Source: Terriglobus saanensis SP1PR4
Lineage (GTDB): Bacteria; Acidobacteriota; Terriglobia; Terriglobales; Acidobacteriaceae
Length of the DNA stretch: 64,000 nt
Direction: 5' to 3'
NCBI RefSeq assembly: GCF_000179915.2
Contig: NC_014963.1
Span: forward strand, 4,092,001-4,156,000
The notes under the pieces are model-generated. The model saw nothing but the letters and a program-made list of their open reading frames with translations, ran no database searches and was not told the origin of the DNA. This document shows, piece by piece, positions 31,568-40,817 of this stretch; positions within the stretch are counted from its first letter, which is position 1, and the number at the start of each line of letters is the position of its first letter. Both the position numbers and the translations under genes were made by a program.

Positions 31568-34096
31568 ATGAGCACTCTGACGCAGGATGTCCGCTACGCA
31601 CTCCGGCAGTTGCGCAAAACGCCAGCGTTCACCATCACGGCGATCCTCACGCTGGCCCTTGGCATCGGCGCAAACGCGGCCATCTTCACCCTTGTGCACG
31701 CCGTTCTGCTGCAGAGCCTGCCCGTAGCCGAACCCAGTCGCCTGATCCGGATCGGAAGCAAAATTACCTGCTGCGTGAACTCCGGCGCTCCCGACGACGG
31801 CGACAACATTCTGTTTTCCACTCAGACCTACCAGCAGCTTAAACAGGGCGTTCCGGAGTTTGAAGAACTCGCCGCCATCCAGGCAGGCTTCGCCTATCGC
31901 CCCGTCATCGCACGACGAGATGGAGCCCAGGCCGAAGCACGATCCAGCATGGGCGAATTCGTCTCCGGCAACTATTTCCAGACCTTCGGCCTGAACCCTC
32001 AGGCAGGAAGACTTCTCACCGAAGCCGACGACATTGCAGGCGCTCCCATCGTCGCCGTTATGAGCTACGACACCTGGCAGAACCAGTTCTCCGGTGACAC
32101 CTCCATCATCGGCGGCACCTTCTGGATCAACACCAAAGCCGTCACCGTCGCAGGGATCGCGCCCAAGGGCTTCTATGGAGACCGCCTCTCCAGCACGCCT
32201 CCGAACTTCTACCTCCCCATCGAGTCGATGCCCGTTCTCGCAAATGTGGGTTACGTCCACGATCCGGAGACGCACTGGCTGGACATCATCGGACGCGTGA
32301 AACCGGGAGTCGCGCTGGGGCCGCTCCAGCAGAAGGTCAGCGCCATCGTCAAACAGTCCATCGCGGACAACAAGGACTTCATCGGCGACAAAGGCAAAGC
32401 GCTGCTGGCGAAGACGCACGTCGGTCTGGCTCCGGGTGGCGCGGGCATTGAAGAGATGAAGGACCAGTACGCCTCTAACCTTCGGATCCTCATGACGATC
32501 TCGGCCCTCGTGCTCTTGATCGCCTGCGCCAATATCGCCAATCTGCTTCTGGTCCGAGGCATGGGGCGCAAAACGGAGATGTCCGTTCGCACAGCGCTCG
32601 GTGCGATGCGTCGCCGCATCATCGGTCAGCTCCTCACGGAAAGCCTCATCCTCGCCCTCCTCAGCGGTTTTGCGGGTCTGGCCGTCGCCTTCGCGGGAAC
32701 GCAGATGCTGCTCAGAATGGTCTTCAACGGAGCGAACCGTCTGCCCATCCAGGCGAGCCCATCCCCCATCGTCCTTGGATTCGCTCTCCTGCTCTCCCTG
32801 GTCACGGGCGTCGTCTTCGGCATCGCACCTGCATGGATCGCAGCGCAGGCCCAGCCCGCCGATGCCTTACGCAGCGGAACTCGCGCAACTTCTACGGGAG
32901 CCTCTCTGCTGCAGAAGGGCCTGGTCGTCCTGCAGGCAGGTCTCTCTCTTGTTCTCCTTGTCGGTGCGGGCCTCTTCTCGCAGAACCTCGCCAAGCTTCA
33001 GCACAAGGATTTAAAGCTGGAGTCGCACAACCGATACATCGTGCATATCAATCCGCAGACGGCGGGCTACATGGCTCCGCAACTGGAAGCGCTCTACCGT
33101 ACCATCGAGGATCGCTTCCACGCGGTACCGGGCGTAAAGAAGGTGGGCATCAGCACCTATACGCCCATGGAAGACAACAACTGGGGCAATTACCTCCAGG
33201 TGCAGGGTCAACCAACGCACGGCATAGGAGCCTCTTTTGTAAAAACCAACGCGGAGTACTTCGCCTCCGTGGGCACACACCTTTTAGCCGGACGCGGGTT
33301 TACAATGCGCGACACCGCTGCGGCTCCGACCGTCACGATCATCAATCAGAAACTGGCGCAGCAGCTCTTCCAGAACTCCAGCCCCCTTGGACAACATATC
33401 GGACCTCCCAAGTCACCGGGGGACTATGAGATCGTCGGCGTCGTCGAAGATACGGCCTATACCGACGTGAAATGGGAAAACCATGGCATGTACTTCGTGC
33501 CGATGATGCAACGGCCCGCAAGCGATACAGGTCCCGCAGACAAGGACGAAGGTCTCTACGCCGGTGCCATCGTGCTCCAGACCGAGCGCCCAATGGACAA
33601 CGTAGAAGCCCTGGCGCGAAGAACCCTCGCCAGCATCAATCCCAATCTCTCCGTCGTAAAATTCCAGACCTTCAACGCGCAGATCGCCGACCGCTTCACG
33701 GATGACAGAACGATTGCCCGCCTCACCATGCTCTTCGGCGGACTCGCCCTTCTGCTGGCCTCCGTGGGCCTCTACGGCGTAACCTCCTACACCGTAGCCC
33801 GGCGCACTTCCGAGATCGGTATCCGCATGGCTCTCGGTGCGGAACGTGCCAGCGTCGTCGCGATGATCCTGCGCAGCGCCATGCTGCAGGCAGGAATCGG
33901 TCTGGCCATCGGAATTCCAGTAGCGCTCTTCTGCGTTCGCTATGTAAAGTCGCAGTTGTACAACATCAGCAGTGTCGACCCCAGCGTACTTGCTGGAGCC
34001 GTGGTTACACTGGCCCTGGCCGCAGGGCTCGCCGGTCTCATTCCGGCACGGCGCGCAGCTTCCACAGATCCAGCACAAGCTTTGAGGATGGAATAG
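31568..34096 (+). CDS. ADOP-type MacB/FtsX permease, with partner ATPase
   Basis: Duplicated permease of 842 residues, two MacB-core plus FtsX halves. Both FtsX signatures are present (KTEMSVRTALGAMRRRII and SEIGIRMALGAERASVV), with an N-terminal helix at about residues 18-40 (TITAILTLALGIGANAAIFTLVHAVLL). It lacks the soluble prefix of the copy at 7809-10574, but the two are otherwise clearly related. Its stop is immediately followed by the ATG of an ATPase gene, so unlike the orphan copy it forms a complete transporter. ATG 31568 follows GAAGGAACA. Confidence 0.9.
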   Translation: MSTLTQDVRYALRQLRKTPAFTITAILTLALGIGANAAIFTLVHAVLLQSLPVAEPSRLIRIGSKITCCVNSGAPDDGDNILFSTQTYQQLKQGVPEFEELAAIQAGFAYRPVIARRDGAQAEARSSMGEFVSGNYFQTFGLNPQAGRLLTEADDIAGAPIVAVMSYDTWQNQFSGDTSIIGGTFWINTKAVTVAGIAPKGFYGDRLSSTPPNFYLPIESMPVLANVGYVHDPETHWLDIIGRVKPGVALGPLQQKVSAIVKQSIADNKDFIGDKGKALLAKTHVGLAPGGAGIEEMKDQYASNLRILMTISALVLLIACANIANLLLVRGMGRKTEMSVRTALGAMRRRIIGQLLTESLILALLSGFAGLAVAFAGTQMLLRMVFNGANRLPIQASPSPIVLGFALLLSLVTGVVFGIAPAWIAAQAQPADALRSGTRATSTGASLLQKGLVVLQAGLSLVLLVGAGLFSQNLAKLQHKDLKLESHNRYIVHINPQTAGYMAPQLEALYRTIEDRFHAVPGVKKVGISTYTPMEDNNWGNYLQVQGQPTHGIGASFVKTNAEYFASVGTHLLAGRGFTMRDTAAAPTVTIINQKLAQQLFQNSSPLGQHIGPPKSPGDYEIVGVVEDTAYTDVKWENHGMYFVPMMQRPASDTGPADKDEGLYAGAIVLQTERPMDNVEALARRTLASINPNLSVVKFQTFNAQIADRFTDDRTIARLTMLFGGLALLLASVGLYGVTSYTVARRTSEIGIRMALGAERASVVAMILRSAMLQAGIGLAIGIPVALFCVRYVKSQLYNISSVDPSVLAGAVVTLALAAGLAGLIPARRAASTDPAQALRME

Positions 34097-34780
34097 ATGA
34101 TTGAGTTGAAAAATCTGGAACGCAGCTTCCGGGCGGGCCACGAAGAACTCTGGGTACTACGACGCATCGCTCTCACCATTCGCGAAGGCGAATTTCTCAC
34201 CATCATGGGACCATCGGGCGCGGGAAAATCCTCGCTCCTCAACGTCCTCGCTATGCTCGACGATCAGTGGCGTGGCGAGTTCTTCTTTGAAGGCCTCCCC
34301 GTCCATGCCATGAACCGCAAGCAACGCAGCGACCTCGCACGCCGCCGCATTGGCATGGTCTTCCAGAGCTATCATCTGCTCGACGACCTCACCGTGGCGG
34401 AAAATCTCGATCTCCCGCTCACCTACAAGAACATCCCGAGCAAGGAACGCCAGGCGCTCGTAGCCGACACGCTCGACCGCTTCCAGATCGTCGGCAAAAA
34501 AGACCTCTTCCCCAACCAGCTCTCCGGCGGACAGCAGCAGCTCGTCGGCATCGCCCGCGCCGTCATCCACAAGCCGTCACTCCTCCTCGCCGACGAACCC
34601 ACAGGAAACCTGCACTCCGCCCAGGCAAGAGAGATCATGGAACTCTTCCGCGAACTCAACGCCGAAGGCACCACCATCGTGCAGGTCACCCACTCCGAAT
34701 CCAACGCAGAGTACGGCTCGCGCACCATCGAACTCCGCGATGGCTGGGTGCACCTGAACACTGCTAACCCTCCCGCATAA
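34097..34780 (+). CDS. ABC transporter ATPase (LolD/MacB type)
   Basis: Cytoplasmic ATPase, 227 residues, driving the adjacent permease. Walker A is GPSGAGKSS (about 38-46), the Q-loop is in MVFQSYHLL, the signature is LSGGQQQ, Walker B is LLLADEPTGNL and the switch histidine is in QVTHSE. The ATG follows the permease stop with no gap. Together they resemble MacB-like exporters of lipoproteins, lipids or macrolides; the cargo is unknown. Confidence 0.95.
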   Translation: MIELKNLERSFRAGHEELWVLRRIALTIREGEFLTIMGPSGAGKSSLLNVLAMLDDQWRGEFFFEGLPVHAMNRKQRSDLARRRIGMVFQSYHLLDDLTVAENLDLPLTYKNIPSKERQALVADTLDRFQIVGKKDLFPNQLSGGQQQLVGIARAVIHKPSLLLADEPTGNLHSAQAREIMELFRELNAEGTTIVQVTHSESNAEYGSRTIELRDGWVHLNTANPPA

Positions 34781-35168
34781 GAACCCGGCGATCAAGGGAC
34801 AAGCACGTAGTCTTTGCGAGCGAATCCGTGTTTTGAGAGAGGCCCCATGTTCCACCTTCGCGTCGGGCTTCGGACTTTGATCGGTTTTTTATAAAACCAT
34901 AGGGCTAAGGATTCCGAGGGATGGCCCTGATGAATTGGGTCGAATGTAAATCTATCGGGGTTGCGGATCCAGAGTGGATTACGTGGAATCAGTTCCACGA
35001 AACATTACCCCAGTTATGGCGCACAACAGCACACAGAACCTTCGGTGCATAAAGCGACAGCAGGAATAAAGCCTGTGCTGCTGTGTCCTCCTTTTATGAC
35101 CATTTTCAGGTCGACCCGGCGGTATTGCCGAACATCTCACGCAACTCAACGACGGAGATTCCACACAC
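34781..35168. other. Long intergenic region with two small hairpins
   Basis: No gene is convincing here. GGTTTT-TTAT-AAAACC (about 34883-34898) and CGTGGAA-TCAG-TTCCACG (34982-34999) can form hairpins. The first may end the ABC transcript; the second may be an operator for the amine oxidase. The rest shows no recognisable feature. Confidence 0.4.
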
Positions 35169-36650
35169 ATGATGCAATCTATGACAGGAACGCCTTCAAC
35201 GCTATCCGCTACGGTTCAAGCCCCACCATTCAAAGCGTTCTTTTCAAGAACAGACGAGACGAAAGAGCCTGAACCTGTGCCGTTCGATCCACGCATCGAA
35301 CGCCGCGGTGAGGCAAAGCGCGTTCTTATTCTTGGCGCCGGTCTCAGTGGTCTTGTAGCGGGATATGAGCTCATGCGCGCGGGTCATCATGTCACGATCC
35401 TGGAAGCACAAACTCGTCCCGGTGGGCGGGTTTACACATTGAGAACTCCGTTTTCGGACGGGCTCACCACAGAGGCAGGAGCAGGTCGAATCCCAGCCAG
35501 CCACGCATGGACGCATCATTACATCAAGCACTTCGGCCTGAAGACCGTACCCTTTGCGCCAGACTCATTGACTACACTGATGTCCCTTCACGGAAAACAG
35601 GTGCCACTTACCCCGACTGTTCAGCTCTCTCAATACTTTGGCCTGTCGACAGAAGAAAAGAATCTCGGCCTCGCCGAGTTAGCGGAAAAGTATATTTTCC
35701 CGGCCATTCGGAAAATTCAATCCGCGCTCGATATCAACTCTTCTGACTGGCCACCAGACTCTCTTCGTCCATTCGACCGATACACCCTCTCGGATTTTGT
35801 GCGTAGTCAGGGCGCATCTCAGGTGGCCACCGATCTCTTGTGCTCTGGCATCACCCTCCGCAATGCATCCGCGCTCAACGTGCTTCGCATTTTGGCGCAG
35901 ATGCATCTCACTCGTCTTGAAAAGATCCAGGGAGGAAACGACTTACTTCCACGAGCGATTGCCGCTAAGTTGGACGAGCGAATCCTCTATGGCGCGCGCG
36001 TCGTCAGCTTCCGCGAAGAAAAGTCCAGCGTGCGAGCCACTTTCATGCAGGAAGGTAAACACCATTCCCTTGGGGCCGACTACCTTATCTGCACCCTTCC
36101 CTTTTCAGTCCTTCGTCGCCTTGAAGCGATGCCGGACTTTACCCCATTGAAGCGGCAAGCCATCCAGGAGATGTCCTATGCCTCAATCGTTAAAGTGGCA
36201 TTGCAGACGAAAACAAGAGATTGGGAAAAACGAGGACTGAGTGGATTCGCTCAGGCGGATATGGCAGAAATCTGGAATCCCTCCTGGGACCAGCCTTCGC
36301 CTCACGGAATCCTGCAGCTCTATCAGGAAGGAAAGGTCGCCGAAGACCTTGACCGTATGAGTCCATCGCAGAGATTGAACTTCGCGGCGACGTACATCGA
36401 CAGGTTATTTCCAGGTTTTAGTCCAGATCTTGAGCGGAGCACATCCTACTCGTGGCAGCTGGATCCCTTTGCCCAGGGAGCGGGGATGACTTTACTTCCT
36501 GGAGATCTCTATTCCTGGTATCGCGCCGTCGCTTCCGTTGAAGGTCGAATCCACTTTGCGGGCGAACATACATCCGCGACGCCAAGCTTCATGCAGGGAG
36601 CCGTCACCTCGGGATACCGCGCAGCCAAAGAGGTCAACGAGCATATCTAG
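35169..36650 (+). CDS. FAD-dependent amine oxidase (monoamine/L-amino-acid oxidase type)
   Basis: Flavoenzyme of 493 residues that oxidises amines or amino acids to imines, giving peroxide. FAD dinucleotide-binding motif is at about residue 51 (VLILGAGLSGLVAGYEL), followed by RPGGRVYTLR; the C-terminal flavin site is HFAGEHTSATPSFMQGAVTSGYRAA. ATG codons at 35169 and 35181 and nearby are possible starts; the first 45 residues are divergent. The substrate is not readable. The TetR gene follows on the same strand after 56 bases, but has its own operator-like site. Confidence 0.85.
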   Translation: MMQSMTGTPSTLSATVQAPPFKAFFSRTDETKEPEPVPFDPRIERRGEAKRVLILGAGLSGLVAGYELMRAGHHVTILEAQTRPGGRVYTLRTPFSDGLTTEAGAGRIPASHAWTHHYIKHFGLKTVPFAPDSLTTLMSLHGKQVPLTPTVQLSQYFGLSTEEKNLGLAELAEKYIFPAIRKIQSALDINSSDWPPDSLRPFDRYTLSDFVRSQGASQVATDLLCSGITLRNASALNVLRILAQMHLTRLEKIQGGNDLLPRAIAAKLDERILYGARVVSFREEKSSVRATFMQEGKHHSLGADYLICTLPFSVLRRLEAMPDFTPLKRQAIQEMSYASIVKVALQTKTRDWEKRGLSGFAQADMAEIWNPSWDQPSPHGILQLYQEGKVAEDLDRMSPSQRLNFAATYIDRLFPGFSPDLERSTSYSWQLDPFAQGAGMTLLPGDLYSWYRAVASVEGRIHFAGEHTSATPSFMQGAVTSGYRAAKEVNEHI

Positions 36651-36680
36651 AAAAATCTGGACATAGGCGCGAGACAAACG

Positions 36681-36700
36681 ACCGGTCTATTATTAATAGA
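36681..36700. promoter_or_regulatory. Operator candidate for the TetR gene
   Basis: ACCGGTCTA (36681-36689) is followed by TCTATTATTAATAGA (36686-36700), a perfect 15-bp palindrome, just 6 bases before the tetR ATG. ACCGGTCTA recurs before the downstream SDR gene at 37348-37356, so both sites probably bind the TetR protein. Confidence 0.6.
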
Positions 36701-36706
36701 ATAGTT

Positions 36707-37294
36707 ATGGCTTCCGCCCCTACAACCCGCGAACACCTTCTCGAGGTTGGGCTCCGGCAACTCCGTTTGACAGGCTACACGGCCACCGGCGTAAAGGAAG
36801 TGCTCGATCTCGCCAAGGTTCCCAAGGGCTCTTTTTATCACTACTTCCCCAGCAAAGAAGCCTTCGTTAGCGAAGTCTTTGCGCGATACGCGGAGAGCGA
36901 AGCACTAAGAATGGCCCACACCTTTGGCGATGAGTCGATACCTGCCCTGAAGCGACTGCGACGGTATTTCGATGAGATGTTCCTGGCATACGGGCCGAAA
37001 GCTGAGATCCGTGGATGTCTGGTTGGGAACATGAGCCTGGAGATCGCGGACCACAGTACTAAATTACAGACGCAACTCGAAGCAACGTATGCCGCATGGC
37101 AGGGTGGCATCGCAGACCTGCTGCGCCAGGCCATCAAGCGTGGCGAACTGAGGAAGTCCGTCAAGCCGGACGCGCTCGCGGAATTCATCCTGAACGGTTA
37201 TGAAGGCGCACTCGTTCGCATGAAAGCAGACCAGAGCGACCGGCCCATCAAGAACTTTCTCTACTTCGTCTTTGAAGTTCTTCTTAAGAACTAA
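36707..37294 (+). CDS. TetR/AcrR-family repressor
   Basis: DNA-binding repressor of 195 residues. The N-terminal helix-turn-helix is clear (TREHLLEVGLRQLRLTGYTATGVKEVL, then VPKGSFYHYFPSKEAFV), and the C-terminal ligand domain starts near residue 60. Its own upstream palindrome and the matching half-site before the following SDR gene suggest it represses both genes, releasing them when a ligand (perhaps a toxic aldehyde or quinone reduced by the SDR) binds. ATG 36707 follows TAATAGAATAGTT without a clear ribosome site. Confidence 0.9.
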   Translation: MASAPTTREHLLEVGLRQLRLTGYTATGVKEVLDLAKVPKGSFYHYFPSKEAFVSEVFARYAESEALRMAHTFGDESIPALKRLRRYFDEMFLAYGPKAEIRGCLVGNMSLEIADHSTKLQTQLEATYAAWQGGIADLLRQAIKRGELRKSVKPDALAEFILNGYEGALVRMKADQSDRPIKNFLYFVFEVLLKN

Positions 37295-37347
37295 GCGATT
37301 GCCCTGAGACGAAACAACGGGAAGATCTTTTTTGAATCAACTAACCA

Positions 37348-37367
37348 ACCGGTCTACTCATATAGAC
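37348..37367. promoter_or_regulatory. Second operator candidate before the SDR gene
   Basis: ACCGGTCTA at 37348-37356 matches the tetR site exactly, and GTCTA (37352-37356) pairs with TAGAC (37363-37367) across six bases. It sits about 46 bases before the SDR start codon, well placed for repression. Confidence 0.6.
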
Positions 37368-37412
37368 GAATCGGTTTTCCCGATTCCTACCTTTCGCTCC
37401 AAGGAGATTTAC

Positions 37413-38222
37413 ATGTCGAATTCAAGCACTTCTTCCAAAGGCACGGCGCTCATTACTGGAGCATCGACGGGCATTGGCGCAGTCTACGCAGATCGCCTCG
37501 CCAAACGCGGTTACGACCTGCTTCTGATTGCTCGCAACGGCAAACTGCTCAGTGAGCTCGCAAACTCACTCTCCACTGCTACCGGTCGCAAGGTCGAGGC
37601 CTTCCCAGCCGACCTCACCAACAAAGCCGAGCTGCGCAAAGTAGAAGAGCGACTCCGCACGGATACTTCAATCACTGCACTCGTAAACAATGCAGGCTTT
37701 GGAGGCGTGTCCACGCTCCTCGATTCAAAGGTAGACGACATGGAAAACATGATCGACCTGAATGTCACTGCGCTGCTGCGTCTTACTTCGGCTGTTCTTC
37801 CCGGCCTTCTGGAACGCAAAGGCGGAGCCATCATCAACATCGCATCGATCGTCGCACTGAATCCAGAGCTACTGAATGGCGTGTACAGCGGCACCAAGGC
37901 CTTCGTTTTGAATCTCACGCAATCGCTCCATAAAGAGGTGGGCGATAAGGGAATTCAGTTGCAGGCCGTACTCCCCGGTGGCACAGCCACTGAGTTTTGG
38001 GACCGCGCGGGCATAGGCGGACACCAGAACCTTCCCTCCGAAATGGTCATGAGTTCCGAGGAGATGGTTGATGCCTCTCTCGCCGCGTTCGATCGCGGCG
38101 AACTGGTCACCATCCCCTCGCTGCCTGATGTTACGGATTGGGACAAGTTCAACGCAGCACGTTTGGTTCTGCTCCCTAACCTCTCGCACAAACACTCGGC
38201 AGCGCGTTACGGCGTTCGCTAA
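37413..38222 (+). CDS. Short-chain dehydrogenase/reductase
   Basis: NAD(P)-dependent oxidoreductase of 269 residues. Visible are the cofactor loop TGASTGIG (about 15-22), NNAGFGG, catalytic Ser/Tyr/Lys as NIASIV and YSGTKAF, and PGGTATEFWDRAG after the active site. Family members reduce aldehydes, ketones or quinones; the substrate is unknown. ATG 37413 has AAGGAG seven bases before it. It is preceded by a TetR operator-like site and the tetR gene, so it is probably the repressor's main target. Confidence 0.9.
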   Translation: MSNSSTSSKGTALITGASTGIGAVYADRLAKRGYDLLLIARNGKLLSELANSLSTATGRKVEAFPADLTNKAELRKVEERLRTDTSITALVNNAGFGGVSTLLDSKVDDMENMIDLNVTALLRLTSAVLPGLLERKGGAIINIASIVALNPELLNGVYSGTKAFVLNLTQSLHKEVGDKGIQLQAVLPGGTATEFWDRAGIGGHQNLPSEMVMSSEEMVDASLAAFDRGELVTIPSLPDVTDWDKFNAARLVLLPNLSHKHSAARYGVR

Positions 38223-38689
38223 CTGTTTCTAATGCCCATTCCTCAAAAGCAGAACCGAGGAGTGGGCACCCCTACCGCACAACAAATTCAGCTAAAAAGA
38301 GCACCGGAGTTGGTGCCGATGAGGAGCGGCGATCTCTTTCTCCAGTAGAAATCCCCATCTATCGGAAACTCCGAGTTTGGAGCCAGCTACACAGCAGTAA
38401 GTAAGTAAACTCTTTCGAGATCCGCTCGTTGGTCGTGGTGAACAGAAGCGCCAGTGCAAAAAAAACGGCATTGGTCGTCGATTCTGAAAAAAGACGTGGA
38501 GCGCGTAGACGCCAAACCTAAATCTCTCGTGGAAATTTCCACTTCACATTGCATAAGCGCAACAAATGGCCTTTTCCCATTAGCGGAAAATAACGGTTCG
38601 GCATATACTTCGGGCATCGAGCATGTACGCCGCTCTGCTGGTGGGTCTCCCCCTTCCACCAGATCTCCAGAGTGAAACAGCTCGTGTGA
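38223..38689. other. Intergenic region with a hairpin after the SDR gene
   Basis: GCCCATTCCTC and GAGGAGTGGGC (38234-38267) form an 11-bp stem with one G-U pair around a 12-base loop; there is no U-run, so it is at best a weak terminator. The rest, up to the start of the open ComF frame at 38690, shows no convincing gene. Confidence 0.45.
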
Positions 38690-38827
38690 GCGAGGTGCGT
38701 CTTCCCCCAGGCGTCGAGTAGCCCGTTTGACTCGAATCCCGATCTCCTTCCCGGTGCCTCGGCACACGCGCTGCCGCGTTTCGCGCGCGCTTTCGCCCAG
38801 CGCTCCTTCGCTCCTCTCCTCTCTGTC

Positions 38828-39616
38828 TTGGCTCCCGGCGAGTGCGCCCTCTGCTCCAACCCACTCCTAGAGGCACGCCTCGCCCCCCTCTGCCAACTCT
38901 GTCTGGACAAATTGAAGCCCGTAAAGCTCCTGCAATGTGTTATCTGCGGAGAAGCCCTCGGCATGGAATCCGCCTGGGCCCATGGGGAAGAAGCTCGGAT
39001 CCCCTGCACCATCTGCCGCTTCTCGCCGCCACCCTTCGTCCTTGCGGCTTCCTTCGGTTCTTATGAAGGCACTCTGCGCCAGATGATTCATCTGCTGAAG
39101 TTTCAAGGACAAACCTCCCTAGCGAACATCCTGGGAGACCACCTCGCCACAACCCTCGAAGCCCTTCACGGCAAAATCCCCTCCGAGATGCTCGTGCTCT
39201 CCGTCCCCCTCTTCCGCTCCAAGCGACCCTTCAACCAGAGCACGCTTCTGGCCCGCCGCGCCGTCGCTCAGGTGAAGCGAAGGCACCCTGCATGGAATCT
39301 TCGCGAAAACCACACCCTCCTGCGCCGCGTCCGTCCGACGCAGAGTCAGTTCCAGCTCTCTCCCAGGCAGCGCCGCCTCAATCTCCGCGGCGCTTTTCGC
39401 GTGACGCGGCCAGGAAAGATTGCTGGCCGGGACATCCTGCTTGTCGACGACATTTACACCACCGGCGCTACGGCCCGCGAGTGCAGCAAGACGCTGCTCG
39501 CTGCCGGAGCGCACTCCGTCCACGTCCTTACCCTCGCCCGCGCGCAACAGGGGCAGGTAGCCGAGCGTTGGCAGCCCGGCACACCGCTTCGCACCACTCA
39601 ATTTGGATCTGCCTAA
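38828..39616 (+). CDS. comF: ComF-family phosphoribosyltransferase-like protein
   Basis: Cytoplasmic protein needed in DNA uptake in competent bacteria, of uncertain reaction. Two zinc-finger pairs are visible (CALCSNPL and PLCQLC; CVICGEAL and CTIC), then a type I phosphoribosyltransferase domain with the PRPP loop DILLVDDIYTTGAT at about residue 199. The TTG at 38828 is listed as a start, but the same frame stays open to 38690 without ATG or GTG and its earlier part (FARAFAQRSFAPLLSVLAPG) looks like the natural ComF N-terminus. The true start is therefore unresolved; a rarer start codon, or a sequence error, may be involved. Confidence 0.82.
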   Translation: MAPGECALCSNPLLEARLAPLCQLCLDKLKPVKLLQCVICGEALGMESAWAHGEEARIPCTICRFSPPPFVLAASFGSYEGTLRQMIHLLKFQGQTSLANILGDHLATTLEALHGKIPSEMLVLSVPLFRSKRPFNQSTLLARRAVAQVKRRHPAWNLRENHTLLRRVRPTQSQFQLSPRQRRLNLRGAFRVTRPGKIAGRDILLVDDIYTTGATARECSKTLLAAGAHSVHVLTLARAQQGQVAERWQPGTPLRTTQFGSA

Positions 39617-39641
39617 CGCAAAGTCATAAGGAGTACGCCCC

Positions 39642-40352
39642 ATGCATGCGACGACCTACGACAACCAGCAAAACAGCCTTCGCCCTACTCCGCCCGGTCA
39701 CGCCCCCAGCCTGCTCAAGCCGGCGGCCTTCGGCCCCAAAGCCCGCAAGCAGAAATCCCTCGCCAAATGCCATACCCTGGCGCACCGTAGCCAGACCGAG
39801 CCCTCCCGCGCCCGCGGCGGACAGCTCCAGACACCGGTCCTCGTACTCAATGCCTCCTACGAACCCATCAACATCTGCGGAGCCCGTCGCGCCCTCGTCC
39901 TGGTCCTCAAAGGCGTCGCCCGTACCGAAGAGGAACAGGGCGCAACCATGCACGCCGCGCGTGTGCGTATGCCCATGCCCTCCGTGATCCGCCTGCTTGA
40001 ATACCGTCGCATCCCGCACCAGACACGCGCCCTTTCGCGCAAAAACATCCTTCTGCGCGACCGCTCCACCTGCCAGTACTGCGCCGTCATCTTCCCGAGC
40101 GGAGAGCTCACACTGGATCACGTCATCCCCCGCTCGCGCGGAGGCACCTCCACCTGGGAAAACCTCGTCGCCTGCTGCCATAACTGCAACCGTCGTAAGG
40201 GCAGCCAGCTCCTGCATGAGCTCCGCGACATGAAACTCCTTCGCCAGCCCAGCCCCTTCAGCCTCCACACCTCACGCCACATCATGCGCATGCTTGGCTC
40301 CGGCGAAGCCAATTGGCGAAAATACCTCTACTTTGAGGCTCAAGCTTCCTGA
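39642..40352 (+). CDS. HNH endonuclease
   Basis: Protein of 236 residues. The C-terminal part carries a zinc-HNH nuclease: [25 protein letters not shown], then [16 protein letters not shown], with paired cysteines and the His-Asn-His metal site. The first 65 residues are basic and low-complexity; residues 65-130 match the conserved upstream domain of this chromosomal HNH family ([13 protein letters not shown]). Such stand-alone HNH proteins are common and of unknown role. ATG 39642 is preceded by AAGGAG. It follows comF after 25 bases. Confidence 0.88.
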   Translation: MHATTYDNQQNSLRPTPPGHAPSLLKPAAFGPKARKQKSLAKCHTLAHRSQTEPSRARGGQLQTPVLVLNASYEPINICGARRALVLVLKGVARTEEEQGATMHAARVRMPMPSVIRLLEYRRIPHQTRALSRKNILLRDRSTCQYCAVIFPSGELTLDHVIPRSRGGTSTWENLVACCHNCNRRKGSQLLHELRDMKLLRQPSPFSLHTSRHIMRMLGSGEANWRKYLYFEAQAS

Positions 40353-40817
40353 ACTCTGATCGATTTAAAGATAAGACTGCAATTCGCTCCCGCAGATCAT
40401 GCCGTTTCCGTACCCGAACCACATGGGAGATTGGCCTCTGCCGTTGTTTTGCGTGTCCGTCGTCATTCGACTGGCGCTGCGGACCAATCCGGAATAAGTT
40501 CCCCGTATTCCAGGTCATGCGAGAAGGCTCGCATCTCCGAATCTGGATGGCTTCCGGCCACCTCTGGTTCATGTGAGAAGAGCGGAACGTAGAACATAAG
40601 CCCTTTGGATGCGCATCATTCGTATGCTTTTCCAGTAGAGTGAAAGCCTCCATTGACGCTGCAAAAATGTAATAGTTGCAGGGGCACATTACCTTAGTAC
40701 CTACAACTTCCGTACTACTTCGTTATATTGCTGATAATAATAGACTTACCCAAGGTTACATCCTAGAGTGAATTTGTCTGGTTAGTCCAGAACAAAAAAA
40801 CTCCGGGAGTAATCAAC
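40353..40817. other. Long intergenic region, mostly featureless
   Basis: No convincing gene on either strand. The last 100 bases are AT-rich (for example TTATATTGCTGATAATAATAG, about 40724-40744) and may hold the promoter of the small secreted peptide. CCGGGAG before its ATG is the only clear ribosome site. Confidence 0.4.

Noticed and set aside
38725-38745. TTTGACTCGAATCCCGATC, resembling a tRNA T-arm
   Set aside because: No acceptor stem, D-arm or anticodon arm could be formed around it; it lies in the comF reading frame.
38387-38767. Minus-strand frame of 126 codons opposite the region before comF
   Set aside because: It overlaps the likely comF N-terminus, has no ribosome site and no recognisable domain.
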